A stretch of DNA of 64,000 nucleotides from Pelomonas margarita (lineage in GTDB: Bacteria > Pseudomonadota > Gammaproteobacteria > Burkholderiales > Burkholderiaceae_C). Positions 39,037 to 47,794 of this stretch are shown in pieces. The notes beneath the pieces were generated by a model that had not been told where the DNA came from, made no database searches, and saw only the letters and a program-made list of their open reading frames with translations. Made by a program: the position numbers and the translations under genes. The first letter of the stretch is position 1, and each line of letters begins with the position of its first letter. The stretch spans positions 62,001-126,000 of the forward strand of contig NZ_JBIGHW010000007.1 in the NCBI RefSeq assembly GCF_043555875.1. The letters are read 5' to 3'.

Positions 39037-39114
39037 GTCTGAGCCTCCTTAAACTCGTTGACATAGGCATTGCAGCAAGCTGCGCGGATGCGCAGGGCGG
39101 ACCGAGCGTATCGA

Positions 39115-40116
39115 ATGACACTGTTCTTGTGGAACAAACCAAAGCATCGGCCATGTGGCCGATGTGTCCTCGTCGCGTTGTGTGCCACAGGGCTGTTGAA
39201 CAGCGATGCCCCCCGACCCGACTGGTTGCGCGTTGTATTCCTGGGGCGAGGCACTGCCGCAGAGGATCGCGCCTTCACAAGCTATGTCAACGCGCTGCAA
39301 CGCACACAGCCCAATACATGGGCGCGGGTGCGTGTCGATTTCGCCAATATCAGCGACGTGCCGGAAGAGCAGCAACCACAGCGCATCGCCGCGATTGCCC
39401 GCACACGCCCTGCAGCCCTGCTCGCACCGAATGGCAATGTGGCGAAGCTGGCAACTCGCCATGCACCGGGCACCCCGCTTGTGTTCTCGACCTACATCAA
39501 CCCCGTGGAAGCGGGCATCGTCAGCGGAATGGAGCGCCGCCACGAATCCGCGACCGGGATCTGGGTGACCGAGCAACTTGATGGCAAGCGCTTGGAGGTG
39601 CTGCGCGATGCCTATCCCAAGGTACGACGCGTTGCTGTGCTGATTGATCGATCCTGGAACCATTCGGTGAATTCACTGGCTCCCGCGGAGAAGGCCGCTG
39701 CGGCGCTGGGCTTGGAAGCGCAGGTGTTGCTTGCGGACAGCAAGGATGAGGCCCAAACCCTGCTGGACTTGCCGGCCTCCCGGGACTTCGATGCATGGGT
39801 CGTCCCCAGGAGCTACGTCGCAGTCCTCGCGTTGCCCATGATCGTGAACCGCCTGCGCATGTGGCACAAGCCGCTGATCGTCAGCAGCGTCGGCGAGGTC
39901 CGCAGCGGCGCACCACTGTCCTATGGAGTTGACACCACGTTCATCTGGCCGACGCTTGCAGAGCTGACGGCTCGAGTGCTCGGCGGTGAAGCGGCCAGCG
40001 CCATCCCCGTGCAACGGCCGCAGCGTTTCCTGCTGGCCGTGCGAACGGGTGCCGAAACCGGGCTACAGCCGCCCAGCATGTCGGTCATGCGCCGCGCTGA
40101 CATCGTGATCCGATGA
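39115..40116 (+). CDS. ABC-type periplasmic substrate-binding protein paired with a hybrid kinase
   Basis: A 333-residue protein of the ABC substrate-binding family often annotated TrpX-like. After a hydrophobic leader (VLVALCATGLL), it shows the two-lobed fold: RTRPAALLAPNGNVAKLA, TPLVFSTYINPVEAGIVSG, AYPKVRRVAVLIDRSWNHS and GVDTTFIWPTLAELTARVL. No permease or ATPase gene is adjacent. Its stop overlaps the start of the hybrid histidine kinase by four bases (ATGA), so it most likely serves as the kinase's ligand-presenting partner. The ATG at 39115 is chosen; TTG at 39070 and ATG at 39088 are alternatives. The ligand is unknown. Confidence 0.75.
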   Translation: MTLFLWNKPKHRPCGRCVLVALCATGLLNSDAPRPDWLRVVFLGRGTAAEDRAFTSYVNALQRTQPNTWARVRVDFANISDVPEEQQPQRIAAIARTRPAALLAPNGNVAKLATRHAPGTPLVFSTYINPVEAGIVSGMERRHESATGIWVTEQLDGKRLEVLRDAYPKVRRVAVLIDRSWNHSVNSLAPAEKAAAALGLEAQVLLADSKDEAQTLLDLPASRDFDAWVVPRSYVAVLALPMIVNRLRMWHKPLIVSSVGEVRSGAPLSYGVDTTFIWPTLAELTARVLGGEAASAIPVQRPQRFLLAVRTGAETGLQPPSMSVMRRADIVIR

Positions 40117-42410
40117 ACGAATCGCACAACTCCGTACGCCGCCGCTCGCTGTCGCGGCGCTATGCGCTCTGGCTCTCGGGAACAACGCTGGTTTTGCTGA
40201 CACTCTCTGGTGCGCTCGAAGCCTTTTTCGGCTACCAAGAATCGCTGGCTCACATCGAGACCTTGCAAGAGGCGCAGGCGGAGGGCGCTGCAAGGGAAAT
40301 TGCCGCGTACCTCGCCGTCATCGACAACGGTCTGCGCGATGTTGCCAAACTCCCCTGGGGCCGGCCGGGCTACGGGCCGAACGAGCGCCGCGAGGAATTT
40401 CATCGCCTGATGCAGGTTGCGCCCGCCGTCATCGAACTGCAGGCCGTGGACGGGCAGGGACGCGAGCACCTGGCCGTCTCCAAGCACTCACCCTCTCGCT
40501 ACGACTCTGGCGCGTCCATCGATGAGCCTGAGCTGGCCAGGGCCGCACTCAACAAGGACTTGCTGCGGGGTCGCACCTTCTTTCGTGAAGGGCACTTGCC
40601 GACGATGCGCGTTGCAGCCTTCGACGGCCAGGGTGCGGTTATCGCCACCATCGACCTTCGCCTGTTGGGTGAGGTGGTGTCCCGGATGAACACGGGTGAA
40701 GGCGGGCTCGCCTACATCGTGGATGCCGCAGGCATGTTGATCGCCCACCCACAGGCCACCCATGTCTTGAGTCGCCGAGACCTCTCCGAAACCGATGCAC
40801 TTGTCCGCGTGAAGCATGCAGCATCAGCCATACGGGGTCTGTCCACCCACAGTCTCGACGGGCAGCCCGTGATCACCACCGGTACGCGCGTTCCGGGCAC
40901 GGAATGGCTGGTCTTCATGGAGCAGCGTCGCAGCGAAGCGCTCAAGCCAGCATGGGCGACGCTTTCGCGCACGCTGCTGCTGATGGCTGTGGGTGGTGCC
41001 GCAGCCCTGGGAGTCGGTGTCACGTTCGCGAACCGCATGGCTGCTCCGATCCTCGCGCTGCAGCGCGCTGCGGCGCGCATCACAGCCGGAGATCTCGACG
41101 CCTCGGTGGAAACAGTTGTGGCCACCCACGACGAAATCGACGACCTCGCCCAAGACTTCAACCAGATGGCCTCCCGCCTGCGCGACCTCTATGCCAGCCT
41201 CGAAGCCAAAGTCACCGAGCGCACCGCGCAGTTGTCCGAAGCCCGCGACGTCCTCGCCGCGCGCGCCGACGAGCTGTCCGAGCTCAAGGACGAAGCCGAG
41301 CGCGCCAACGCCGCCAAGACCCGCTTCCTCGCCGCCGCCAGCCATGACCTGCGACAGCCCATGCACTCGATCAGCCTGCTGCTCGGTGTGTTGCAGAGCC
41401 GGCTGACCAGCCCCGAGCACGTGGCGCTGGCCGACAAGATCCAGTCCTCCGTCGCGACGATGGAAAGCCTGTTCGGCAACCTGCTGGACATCTCCAAGCT
41501 GGACGCCGGCGCGATGCAGGCGCATACAGAGGACGTGGACCTCGGCTGGCTGCTGCACCGGCTGGAGCAGACCTGGGCGCCGCAGGCGGCCGAGAAGGGG
41601 CTGAGGCTGCGCGTGCGCGCCTGCAACCTCATCGTGCGCGGCGACGCGGCGCTGCTGGAGCGCATCGCCGGCAACCTGGTCGCCAACGCGATCCGCTACA
41701 CGCATCGGGGCGGTGTGCTGGTGGGCTGCCGGCAACGCAGCAGCCACGTCGAGCTGCAGGTCTGGGACAGTGGGCCCGGTATCGAGCCGCGCTACCGCGA
41801 AGCGATCTTCGAGGAGTTCTTCCGCATCGAGGCGCCCGGCACGAGCGCGGAGAAAGGGCTGGGCCTGGGCCTGGGCCTGTCCATCGTGCAGCGCTGCGCC
41901 CACCTGCTGGGCTACAGCCTCATCGTGTCCAGCCGCGTCGGGCAGGGCTCGGTGTTCCGGCTGGTCATGCCGCTCAGCGGCTCGGCGACGCCGCTGTCGC
42001 GCCTGTCACCGTGCCTCACGGCCAGCCAGCAGGCGCTGGAAGGGCGCTTCATCGTGATCGTCGACGACGAGCGCATGAACGCCCAGGCGCTGGTGGACGC
42101 GCTGCAGGCCTGCCGTTGTCACGTGGTGGCTGCCGCGGGCTGCGACGAGGTGCTGGCCGAGCTGCAGCAGCATCTGCGCGTGCCCGACCTCATCGTCACG
42201 GACTATCAGCTGGGCAGTGGGCGCGACGGCTTCGAGGTCATCTCGCGGCTGCGCCAGCACTACGACGACGACATCCCGGCACTGATGGTCACGGCCAACA
42301 CCGACGCCAGCCTGCAACCCCGGGCCAGCGCGGCCGGCGCGCGCCTGCTGCACAAGCCCATCGGGCTTCAACGGTTGCTGGAGGCCATGCACGCATCGCT
42401 GGCGTCCTGA
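40113..42410 (+). CDS. Hybrid sensor histidine kinase with dCache-like sensor and receiver
   Basis: A 765-residue membrane protein. Helix 1 lies at about 20-38. A large periplasmic sensor (about 40-285) has a Cache-like end (GLAYIVDAAGMLIAHPQATH). Helix 2 is at about 288-308, then HAMP, a coiled coil (DELSELKDEAERANAAKTRF), HisKA with AAASHDLRQPMHSISLLLGV and HATPase_c with NLVANAIRYTHRG and GLGLGLSIVQRC. A C-terminal receiver has IVDDERMN and LIVTDYQLGSGRDG (phospho-acceptor Asp). It is co-translated with the binding protein upstream. The convergent NarL-type regulator overlaps its 3' end by 43 bases and is a likely partner. Confidence 0.88.
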   Translation: MNESHNSVRRRSLSRRYALWLSGTTLVLLTLSGALEAFFGYQESLAHIETLQEAQAEGAAREIAAYLAVIDNGLRDVAKLPWGRPGYGPNERREEFHRLMQVAPAVIELQAVDGQGREHLAVSKHSPSRYDSGASIDEPELARAALNKDLLRGRTFFREGHLPTMRVAAFDGQGAVIATIDLRLLGEVVSRMNTGEGGLAYIVDAAGMLIAHPQATHVLSRRDLSETDALVRVKHAASAIRGLSTHSLDGQPVITTGTRVPGTEWLVFMEQRRSEALKPAWATLSRTLLLMAVGGAAALGVGVTFANRMAAPILALQRAAARITAGDLDASVETVVATHDEIDDLAQDFNQMASRLRDLYASLEAKVTERTAQLSEARDVLAARADELSELKDEAERANAAKTRFLAAASHDLRQPMHSISLLLGVLQSRLTSPEHVALADKIQSSVATMESLFGNLLDISKLDAGAMQAHTEDVDLGWLLHRLEQTWAPQAAEKGLRLRVRACNLIVRGDAALLERIAGNLVANAIRYTHRGGVLVGCRQRSSHVELQVWDSGPGIEPRYREAIFEEFFRIEAPGTSAEKGLGLGLGLSIVQRCAHLLGYSLIVSSRVGQGSVFRLVMPLSGSATPLSRLSPCLTASQQALEGRFIVIVDDERMNAQALVDALQACRCHVVAAAGCDEVLAELQQHLRVPDLIVTDYQLGSGRDGFEVISRLRQHYDDDIPALMVTANTDASLQPRASAAGARLLHKPIGLQRLLEAMHASLAS

Positions 42411-43102
42411 CAAGCCCCGGCCTCATCGAAACGCAGACCCATGCGGCCAGCCGCCAGCACGGCCTGCGTGCGTGTCGTCACGTTCAGCGCCCGCAGCACG
42501 GCAGAGGTGTGCGCCTTCACGGTGCTCAGCGACAGGTTGAGCTGCCGCCCGATGAGCTTGGCCGGCTTGCCCTGCAGCAGCAAGTGCAGCACGTCAGCCT
42601 GGCGCGGCGTCAGGCCGAGGTCGGCAGGCCGGCGGCCGGTGATGGGCGTTACGGCAACAGCGGTCGCCTGTGCGGGAGTCGGGGCGACGGCCGGCGCCGC
42701 CCGCGCGGCCAGGAAGACCGACGGCGGCAGGTAGATGCCGTTGGCCAGGATGAGCCGCAACGCCCCCAGCATGACCTGCGACGTCGAGCTCTTGGGAATG
42801 AAACCCATCGCGCCCGCGTCCAGCACGGCCATCACCGTGTCCTTGTCGTCGGACGACGACATCACCACCACCGGCACCTCCGGGTGGTCCTGACGCAGCC
42901 GCTGCAGGCCCTCCAGGCCCGACAGCCCCGGCAGGCCGAGGTCGATCAGCACGAGGTCGGCGCTGCCGCGCTGCGCCAGCAGCTCGAAGGCGGCCTCGCA
43001 ACTGCCCGCCTCCCAGGTCTCCAGCCCTTCCACCAGCGGCTTCAACAGCAAGGCCACGCCCTCTCGGAACAAGGGGTGGTCATCGATCAACAGAATTTTC
43101 AT
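42368..43102 (-). CDS. NarL/LuxR-family response regulator
   Basis: A 244-residue regulator. The receiver has LLIDDHPLFREGV, phospho-acceptor in VLIDLGLPGLSG, VMSSSDDKDT and the lysine in FIPKSSTSQVM. A linker rich in Ala and Pro precedes the helix-turn-helix (LTPRQADVLHLLLQGKPAKL and LSLSTVKAHTSAVLRAL). Such regulators often pair with hybrid kinases of the neighbouring type. Its last 43 bases overlap the kinase gene on the opposite strand, and both reading frames stay intact there. This may give mutual antisense control, though that is inference. Confidence 0.88.
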   Translation of the reverse strand: MKILLIDDHPLFREGVALLLKPLVEGLETWEAGSCEAAFELLAQRGSADLVLIDLGLPGLSGLEGLQRLRQDHPEVPVVVMSSSDDKDTVMAVLDAGAMGFIPKSSTSQVMLGALRLILANGIYLPPSVFLAARAAPAVAPTPAQATAVAVTPITGRRPADLGLTPRQADVLHLLLQGKPAKLIGRQLNLSLSTVKAHTSAVLRALNVTTRTQAVLAAGRMGLRFDEAGACQDASDACMASSNR

Positions 43103-43295
43103 GGGCAGTCTCCCCGCTGACGGTCATGGTATCGACGCCTTCGGCGTGCGGCTCGGCCCTTTGGGTCGGCCAGATGGCCCAGGCCGCCAGGCGGCGCAAC
43201 GGCGTACTTCTGGTCAATGGCAGAGGCGACGGACGCTCACCAAACTTGTGGACAGAAGCCGGCGCCTTCGCGCCGCTGAGGCTCAGGGGGTTTCC

Positions 43296-43925
43296 ATGTT
43301 GATCACCGCCACGTCCAAGTCAGAACGCATAGTCGTCCCAACCGCATCGCCGCACCAAGTGCTGGGCGCCCTGCCCCAGCCTATGCTGGTGATGTGCCCC
43401 GACCGCCGCCTGCTGTTCGCCAACGCCAGCGCCGAACGTCTGCTGGCCGAACAACTGGGACAGGTTCGAGCCGACCACCTGATGAGCCTGGGCCAGCTCG
43501 GCGCCGCGCAGCTGGGCGAGGTGCTCACCCAGGCCGCGCAGGGCACATCCTCGCGCACCGGCCTGTGGTTCACGCCTGGCCTGTCCACTGGCTGGCTGCA
43601 TGCGGCGCCGCTGGCGCCGACCATCGCGCAGGCCTGCGACTGGCCGCTGCAGAGCGTGCTGCTGGCCATGCACCTGGACCAGCCCGCGCTGACCCAGGCC
43701 GCCCGCATCGACGCGCTGACCCGCCAGTGCCGCCTCAGCCAGGCCGAGCGCCACGTGCTGCTGCTGCTGGCCGACGGCGAGCCGGTGGACGCGACGTCGC
43801 GCCACCTGGGCCTGTGCGTCAGCACCGTGCGCAGCCATGTGCGCAGCCTGCTGGGCAAGACGCAGGCGCCCAACCTGATGCAATTGCTGCGCTGGACGGG
43901 CAGCGCCCAGGCGCTGCCGCACTGA
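43296..43925 (+). CDS. PAS-like LuxR-family transcriptional regulator
   Basis: A 209-residue protein. Residues about 22-130 resemble a PAS domain (VLGALPQPMLVMCPDRRLLF, then ANASAERLLAEQLG). The C-terminal LuxR-type helix-turn-helix covers about 145-200 (LSQAERHVLLLLADGEPVDA and LCVSTVRSHVRSLLGKTQ). There is no receiver domain. The start at 43296 is chosen on the ATG after a G-rich site; the open frame continues upstream. It is divergent from the NarL-type regulator gene with a 193-base gap, where I see no clear regulatory site. Confidence 0.78.
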   Translation: MLITATSKSERIVVPTASPHQVLGALPQPMLVMCPDRRLLFANASAERLLAEQLGQVRADHLMSLGQLGAAQLGEVLTQAAQGTSSRTGLWFTPGLSTGWLHAAPLAPTIAQACDWPLQSVLLAMHLDQPALTQAARIDALTRQCRLSQAERHVLLLLADGEPVDATSRHLGLCVSTVRSHVRSLLGKTQAPNLMQLLRWTGSAQALPH

Positions 43926-43950
43926 GCTCGGGAAAAGGCAGGAACACTGC

Positions 43951-45264
43951 CTAGAGGATGAACCGGCTCAGGTCCTCGTTCGCCGCCAACGCCCCCAGCT
44001 TGGCCTCCACCGCCGCCGCGTCCAGCACCAGCGTCTGGCCCGCACGGTTGGGCGCGTCGAAGCTGATCTCGTCCAGCAGCCGCTCCATCACCGTGGCCAG
44101 GCGGCGCGCGCCGATGTTCTCGGTGCGCTCGTTGACCTCGTAGGCGATCTGCGCCAGGCGCCGGATGGCGTCGGGCTGCAGGTCCAGCGTGACGCCTTCC
44201 GTCGCCAGCAACGCCTGGTACTGCTTGACGAGGCTGGCGTGCGTGCTGGTCAGGATGGCCTCGAAGTCGGCCACCGACAGCGAGTCCAGCTCGACACGGA
44301 TGGGCAGGCGCCCCTGCAGCTCGGGGATGAGGTCGCTGGGCTTGCTGAGGTGAAAGGCGCCGCTGGCGATGAACAGGATGTGGTCCGTCTTCACGAGGCC
44401 GTACTTGGTGGACACCGTCGTGCCCTCCACCAGCGGCAGCAGGTCGCGCTGCACGCCCTGACGGGACACCTCGGCGCCGCCATGCTCCTGGCGGGAGGCC
44501 ACCTTGTCGATCTCGTCGATGAAGACGATGCCCATCTCCTGCGCAGTGGCCAGTGCCGTGGTGCGGATCTCTTCCTCGTTGACGAGCTTGGCGGCTTCCT
44601 CGTCCACCAGCAGCTTCATCGCCTCGGCGATCTTGAGCTTGCGCGTCTTCTTCTGGCCAGCGCCCAGCTGGCTGAACATGCCCTTCAATTGCTCGGCCAT
44701 GTCCTCCATGCCGGGCTGGTTGCCGAAGGGCGTCATCACCTCCAGGCTGGGCCGCGGCGCGGCCAGGTCCAGCTCGATGTCCTTGTCATCCAGCTGGCCC
44801 TCGCGCAGCTTCTTGCGGAAGGCCTGGCGCGTGGCGTTGTCGGCGTCCGAGCCGGGCAGCAGCACGTCCAGGATGCGCTCCTCGGCGCCATCCTCGGCGC
44901 GCGTCTGGCAGCGGCGCACGGCCACCTCGCGCTCCTGCTTGACGGCCACCTCGACGAGGTCACGGATGATGGAGTCGACGTCCTTGCCGACGTAGCCCAC
45001 CTCGGTGAACTTGGTGGCCTCGACCTTGATGAAGGGCGCGCCGGCCAGCCGCGCCAGGCGGCGTGCGATCTCGGTCTTGCCGACACCGGTGGGGCCGATC
45101 ATCAGGATGTTCTTGGGCGTGATCTCGCCCCGCAGCTTGTCGTCCACCTGCTGGCGGCGCCAGCGGTTGCGCATCGCGATGGCGACGGCGCGCTTGGCAG
45201 CGTTCTGGCCGACGATGTGGCGGTCCAGTTCGGAGACGATCTCCTGAGGCGTCATCGAGCTCAT
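43951..45264 (-). CDS. hslU: ATP-dependent protease HslVU, ATPase subunit
   Basis: A 437-residue AAA+ unfoldase that feeds substrates to the HslV peptidase. Walker A is GPTGVGKTEIARRLARLAG and Walker B VFIDEIDKVASR; the pore loop is EVGYVGKDV, and the family start is TPQEIVSELDRHIVGQNAAK. The C-terminus ends LSRFIL, which docks into HslV. The I domain between the Walker motifs is of normal size. It overlaps hslV by four bases. These genes are usually heat-shock controlled; a promoter would lie inside the upstream STAS gene, and I did not identify one. Confidence 0.96.
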   Translation of the reverse strand: MSSMTPQEIVSELDRHIVGQNAAKRAVAIAMRNRWRRQQVDDKLRGEITPKNILMIGPTGVGKTEIARRLARLAGAPFIKVEATKFTEVGYVGKDVDSIIRDLVEVAVKQEREVAVRRCQTRAEDGAEERILDVLLPGSDADNATRQAFRKKLREGQLDDKDIELDLAAPRPSLEVMTPFGNQPGMEDMAEQLKGMFSQLGAGQKKTRKLKIAEAMKLLVDEEAAKLVNEEEIRTTALATAQEMGIVFIDEIDKVASRQEHGGAEVSRQGVQRDLLPLVEGTTVSTKYGLVKTDHILFIASGAFHLSKPSDLIPELQGRLPIRVELDSLSVADFEAILTSTHASLVKQYQALLATEGVTLDLQPDAIRRLAQIAYEVNERTENIGARRLATVMERLLDEISFDAPNRAGQTLVLDAAAVEAKLGALAANEDLSRFIL

Positions 45265-45827
45265 TCCAGCACCTCCAGTGTGTGGTTCTGGTTGGTGTAA
45301 ATGCAGATCTCGCCAGCGATCTCCAGCGACTTCTTGACGATGTCGGCCGCAGTCAGCTCGCTGTGGTTGAGCAACGCCTTGGCAGCCGCCTGCGCATAGG
45401 CGCCGCCCGAGCCGATGGCCACGATGCCTTGCTCGGGCTCCAGCACGTCGCCGTTGCCGGTGATGATGAGGGACGCGCTCTTGTCGGCCACGGCCAGCAT
45501 GGCCTCCAGGCGGCGCAGCACACGGTCGGTGCGCCAGTCGCGCGTCAGCTCGACGGCGGCGCGCACGAGGTGGCCCTGGTGTTTCTCCAGCTTGGCCTCA
45601 AAGCGCTCGAACAGCGTAAAGGCATCGGCGGTGGCGCCGGCAAAGCCGGCCAGCACCTGGTCGCGGTAGAGCTTGCGCACCTTGCGCGCGCTGGCCTTGA
45701 CGATGGTGTGACCCAGCGTCACCTGACCGTCGCCGCCAATGGCGACCTGCCAGCCCGTGGGCGTCTGGCGGCGCACCGAGACGATGGTGGTGCCGTGGTA
45801 GACGGCGGAGGAGGAATCGGAAGACAT
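45261..45827 (-). CDS. hslV: ATP-dependent protease HslVU, peptidase subunit
   Basis: A 188-residue threonine protease. The mature N-terminal nucleophile is the Thr in HGTTIVSVRR, preceded here by a propeptide of about 12 residues (MSSDSSSAVYHG) that must be removed. Enterobacterial HslV has only the initiator Met before it; longer leaders are usual in Betaproteobacteria. Further motifs are GDGQVTLGH, KVRKLYRDQVLAGFAGATAD and AIGSGGAYAQAAA. The start at 45827 has GGAG upstream. The stop overlaps the hslU start. Confidence 0.95.
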   Translation of the reverse strand: MSSDSSSAVYHGTTIVSVRRQTPTGWQVAIGGDGQVTLGHTIVKASARKVRKLYRDQVLAGFAGATADAFTLFERFEAKLEKHQGHLVRAAVELTRDWRTDRVLRRLEAMLAVADKSASLIITGNGDVLEPEQGIVAIGSGGAYAQAAAKALLNHSELTAADIVKKSLEIAGEICIYTNQNHTLEVLE

Positions 45828-45865
45828 AGGGACTCCAGATAGGGGCGGAGGCCCAGGGTGCAAGA

Positions 45866-47641
45866 TCAGTTGATCCGCACTTTGACCTTCGCGTGCTCGT
45901 TGATGCCCATCGCGCCGAAGAACAGCGCGACGAGGCGGTGAGCGTCGTTGAAGACAACCGTGCGGTTCTCGCTGCGGCGCGACAGCACCCAGTTCAGCAG
46001 GTCACCGGCGGCCATGAAGTCCAGGCGAATGAGCTTGGTGCAGGAGATGTTGATGAGGCTGGCCTCACCCACCTCGACGGCCATCGCGCGCAGCGTGTCC
46101 GAGATGTCACCGCTGAGCTGGCCTTGCAGCTCCACCTGGGCTGCCACGTGGGCGGGATCCAGCACGCTGGTGTCCAGGAAGCTGGACACGGCCTCGGCGT
46201 GCAGCGTGCTGGTGGCCGGGCTGTTGGTGGACGCGCCCTCGCTGCCGATGCGCACGCGGCACTTGGCGCGCTCCCACGACGGCGGCGAGACCTCGTAGGT
46301 CACGCAGTAGTCGATGGCGGCCTCGTCGAACTGGTCGGGCCGATTGGTCAGGCGCAGCGCCTCCAGGCGCAGCATCCACAGGGCCGGGTCGGTGTCGCGC
46401 TCGCCCACGGGCGCGAGCTCCTTGAGCTGGGCGAGGAAATGGTCACCGCCCATCCAGCGCTGATCCACCTGCTGCTGCGCCCACCGATAGAACAGATCGC
46501 GCAGCTGGATGGCCGCGGGAATCTCGATCTCGTCCAGCGCGCCCCAGTCGAACACCCAGGGCATGGGCAGCGTCTCGGCGCGCTTGGCCAGCGTGAGCAC
46601 ATCATCGACCGTCAGGTGGGCTGGCGCGCTCCAGCTGACCTGGCCGGCCTTACCCATGGGGCTGCGCCCAGCCTGACGGGTGGACTCCGCCACCAGCCGG
46701 GGCATAGAGAACCATTGCGGCGCGGACAGTCCGAACTGCTGGGCGTACTCCACGGCCAGCGCCTCGAACTTGCCCTGGGCGCCGGTGGCACGGTAATGGT
46801 CGAACAGCACCAGCCAGGTTTCGCCATGCAGGTTGCGACTGCCGCCCGGGCGCACCAGCTCGGTCAGCGCGTGCTCGCTGGCGTCGTAGTCGGCGTTTGC
46901 GAACGCGATGACGGCTTCGTCCAGCTCGGGGTCGTGCACGACCTCCTGCACCTCCAGCGGCGCACCGGCGGGCTCGGCCAGCGTGAAGGACAGCGGCATG
47001 TCCAGCGGTGGCAGGTCCGGCAGCCGGCTAGGCGCGGCATCCGACAGCGGCGGGATGGCCGCCCCCATCGTCACGGCCGCCGGCGGCGGCGGTGCCGACA
47101 GGCGGCGCGCCTCCTGGGGGGTCGAGAACTCGCTGACGCGGCCGCCGCTGGCGTCCAGCGCGACCGGCGGCTCGGTCACCGTCGGCGCGAAGGCCACGGG
47201 CCGCGTGCTGGTCTCGAAGAAGCCCGGCTGCTGCTGCTTGTTGGGCACAGCCTGCGTGGTGGCAAAGCTCTCGCCCACCATCTGCTGCTCGATCTCGTCG
47301 ATCTTGGCCTTCACGCCCAGGTCGATCTTGGAGCTGGGCTCGCTGATGCGCTCGTCGTCGCCCATGCGGGACGGCGAGGCCGCCAGCGCCGCCAGTTGCT
47401 CGGGCGTCAGCCCTTCGCGGCGGATGCGACGCAGCATGTCCAGTTCGCGCTTGCGCACGAAGTCATTGCGACGCTTGCGCTCCACCATGGCGCGCAGCTC
47501 GGCCTTGGCGAGGTCGCCCTGCGGATCGTCCTGGCGCGAGTTGATCTCGGACCAATCCGTCGTCGGATTCGCGACGAAGCGCGCCACCTTGCGGAAGAAG
47601 CTGTCGCCTTCCTTCGGATCTGCGGGCTTGGATTCGGTCAT
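45866..47641 (-). CDS. STAS-domain protein linked to hslVU
   Basis: A 591-residue soluble protein. Residues 1-70 are charged (FFRKVARFVANPTTDWSEIN and helices rich in Arg). About 110-215 is a disordered Pro/Ala-rich region. A TPR-like helical part follows (about 225-400). The C-terminal 120 residues look like a STAS domain (VELQGQLSGDISDTLRAMAV, then ASLINISCTKLIRLDFMAAG). It lacks the serine of a typical anti-sigma-antagonist phosphorylation site as far as I can judge. The gene lies between dksA and hslV on the same strand, with 38 bases to hslV, an arrangement common in Burkholderiales. Function unknown. Confidence 0.72.
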   Translation of the reverse strand: MTESKPADPKEGDSFFRKVARFVANPTTDWSEINSRQDDPQGDLAKAELRAMVERKRRNDFVRKRELDMLRRIRREGLTPEQLAALAASPSRMGDDERISEPSSKIDLGVKAKIDEIEQQMVGESFATTQAVPNKQQQPGFFETSTRPVAFAPTVTEPPVALDASGGRVSEFSTPQEARRLSAPPPPAAVTMGAAIPPLSDAAPSRLPDLPPLDMPLSFTLAEPAGAPLEVQEVVHDPELDEAVIAFANADYDASEHALTELVRPGGSRNLHGETWLVLFDHYRATGAQGKFEALAVEYAQQFGLSAPQWFSMPRLVAESTRQAGRSPMGKAGQVSWSAPAHLTVDDVLTLAKRAETLPMPWVFDWGALDEIEIPAAIQLRDLFYRWAQQQVDQRWMGGDHFLAQLKELAPVGERDTDPALWMLRLEALRLTNRPDQFDEAAIDYCVTYEVSPPSWERAKCRVRIGSEGASTNSPATSTLHAEAVSSFLDTSVLDPAHVAAQVELQGQLSGDISDTLRAMAVEVGEASLINISCTKLIRLDFMAAGDLLNWVLSRRSENRTVVFNDAHRLVALFFGAMGINEHAKVKVRIN

Positions 47642-47725
47642 GAATTGGAGATGTCCTGATCAGCCAGCCGGGAAAAGCCGTGCAGGAAGCGTAGCGAGCG
47701 GACGCAGGGTGGGTCGAGCAGCGCA

Positions 47726-47743
47726 GCCGTACACCCGTACGGC
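47726..47743. repeat. Small perfect hairpin between dksA and the STAS gene
   Basis: GCCGTAC-ACCC-GTACGGC is a 7-base-pair perfect stem with a four-base loop, in the 153-base gap. It is not followed by a T-run in either direction, so it is not a typical terminator. It may be part of a dispersed intergenic repeat. Confidence 0.5.
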
Positions 47744-47794
47744 GAGCCGCGCAGGCCCGTCCTGTGTTCGCGCAGTAGCTTCATGCATGGCTTT

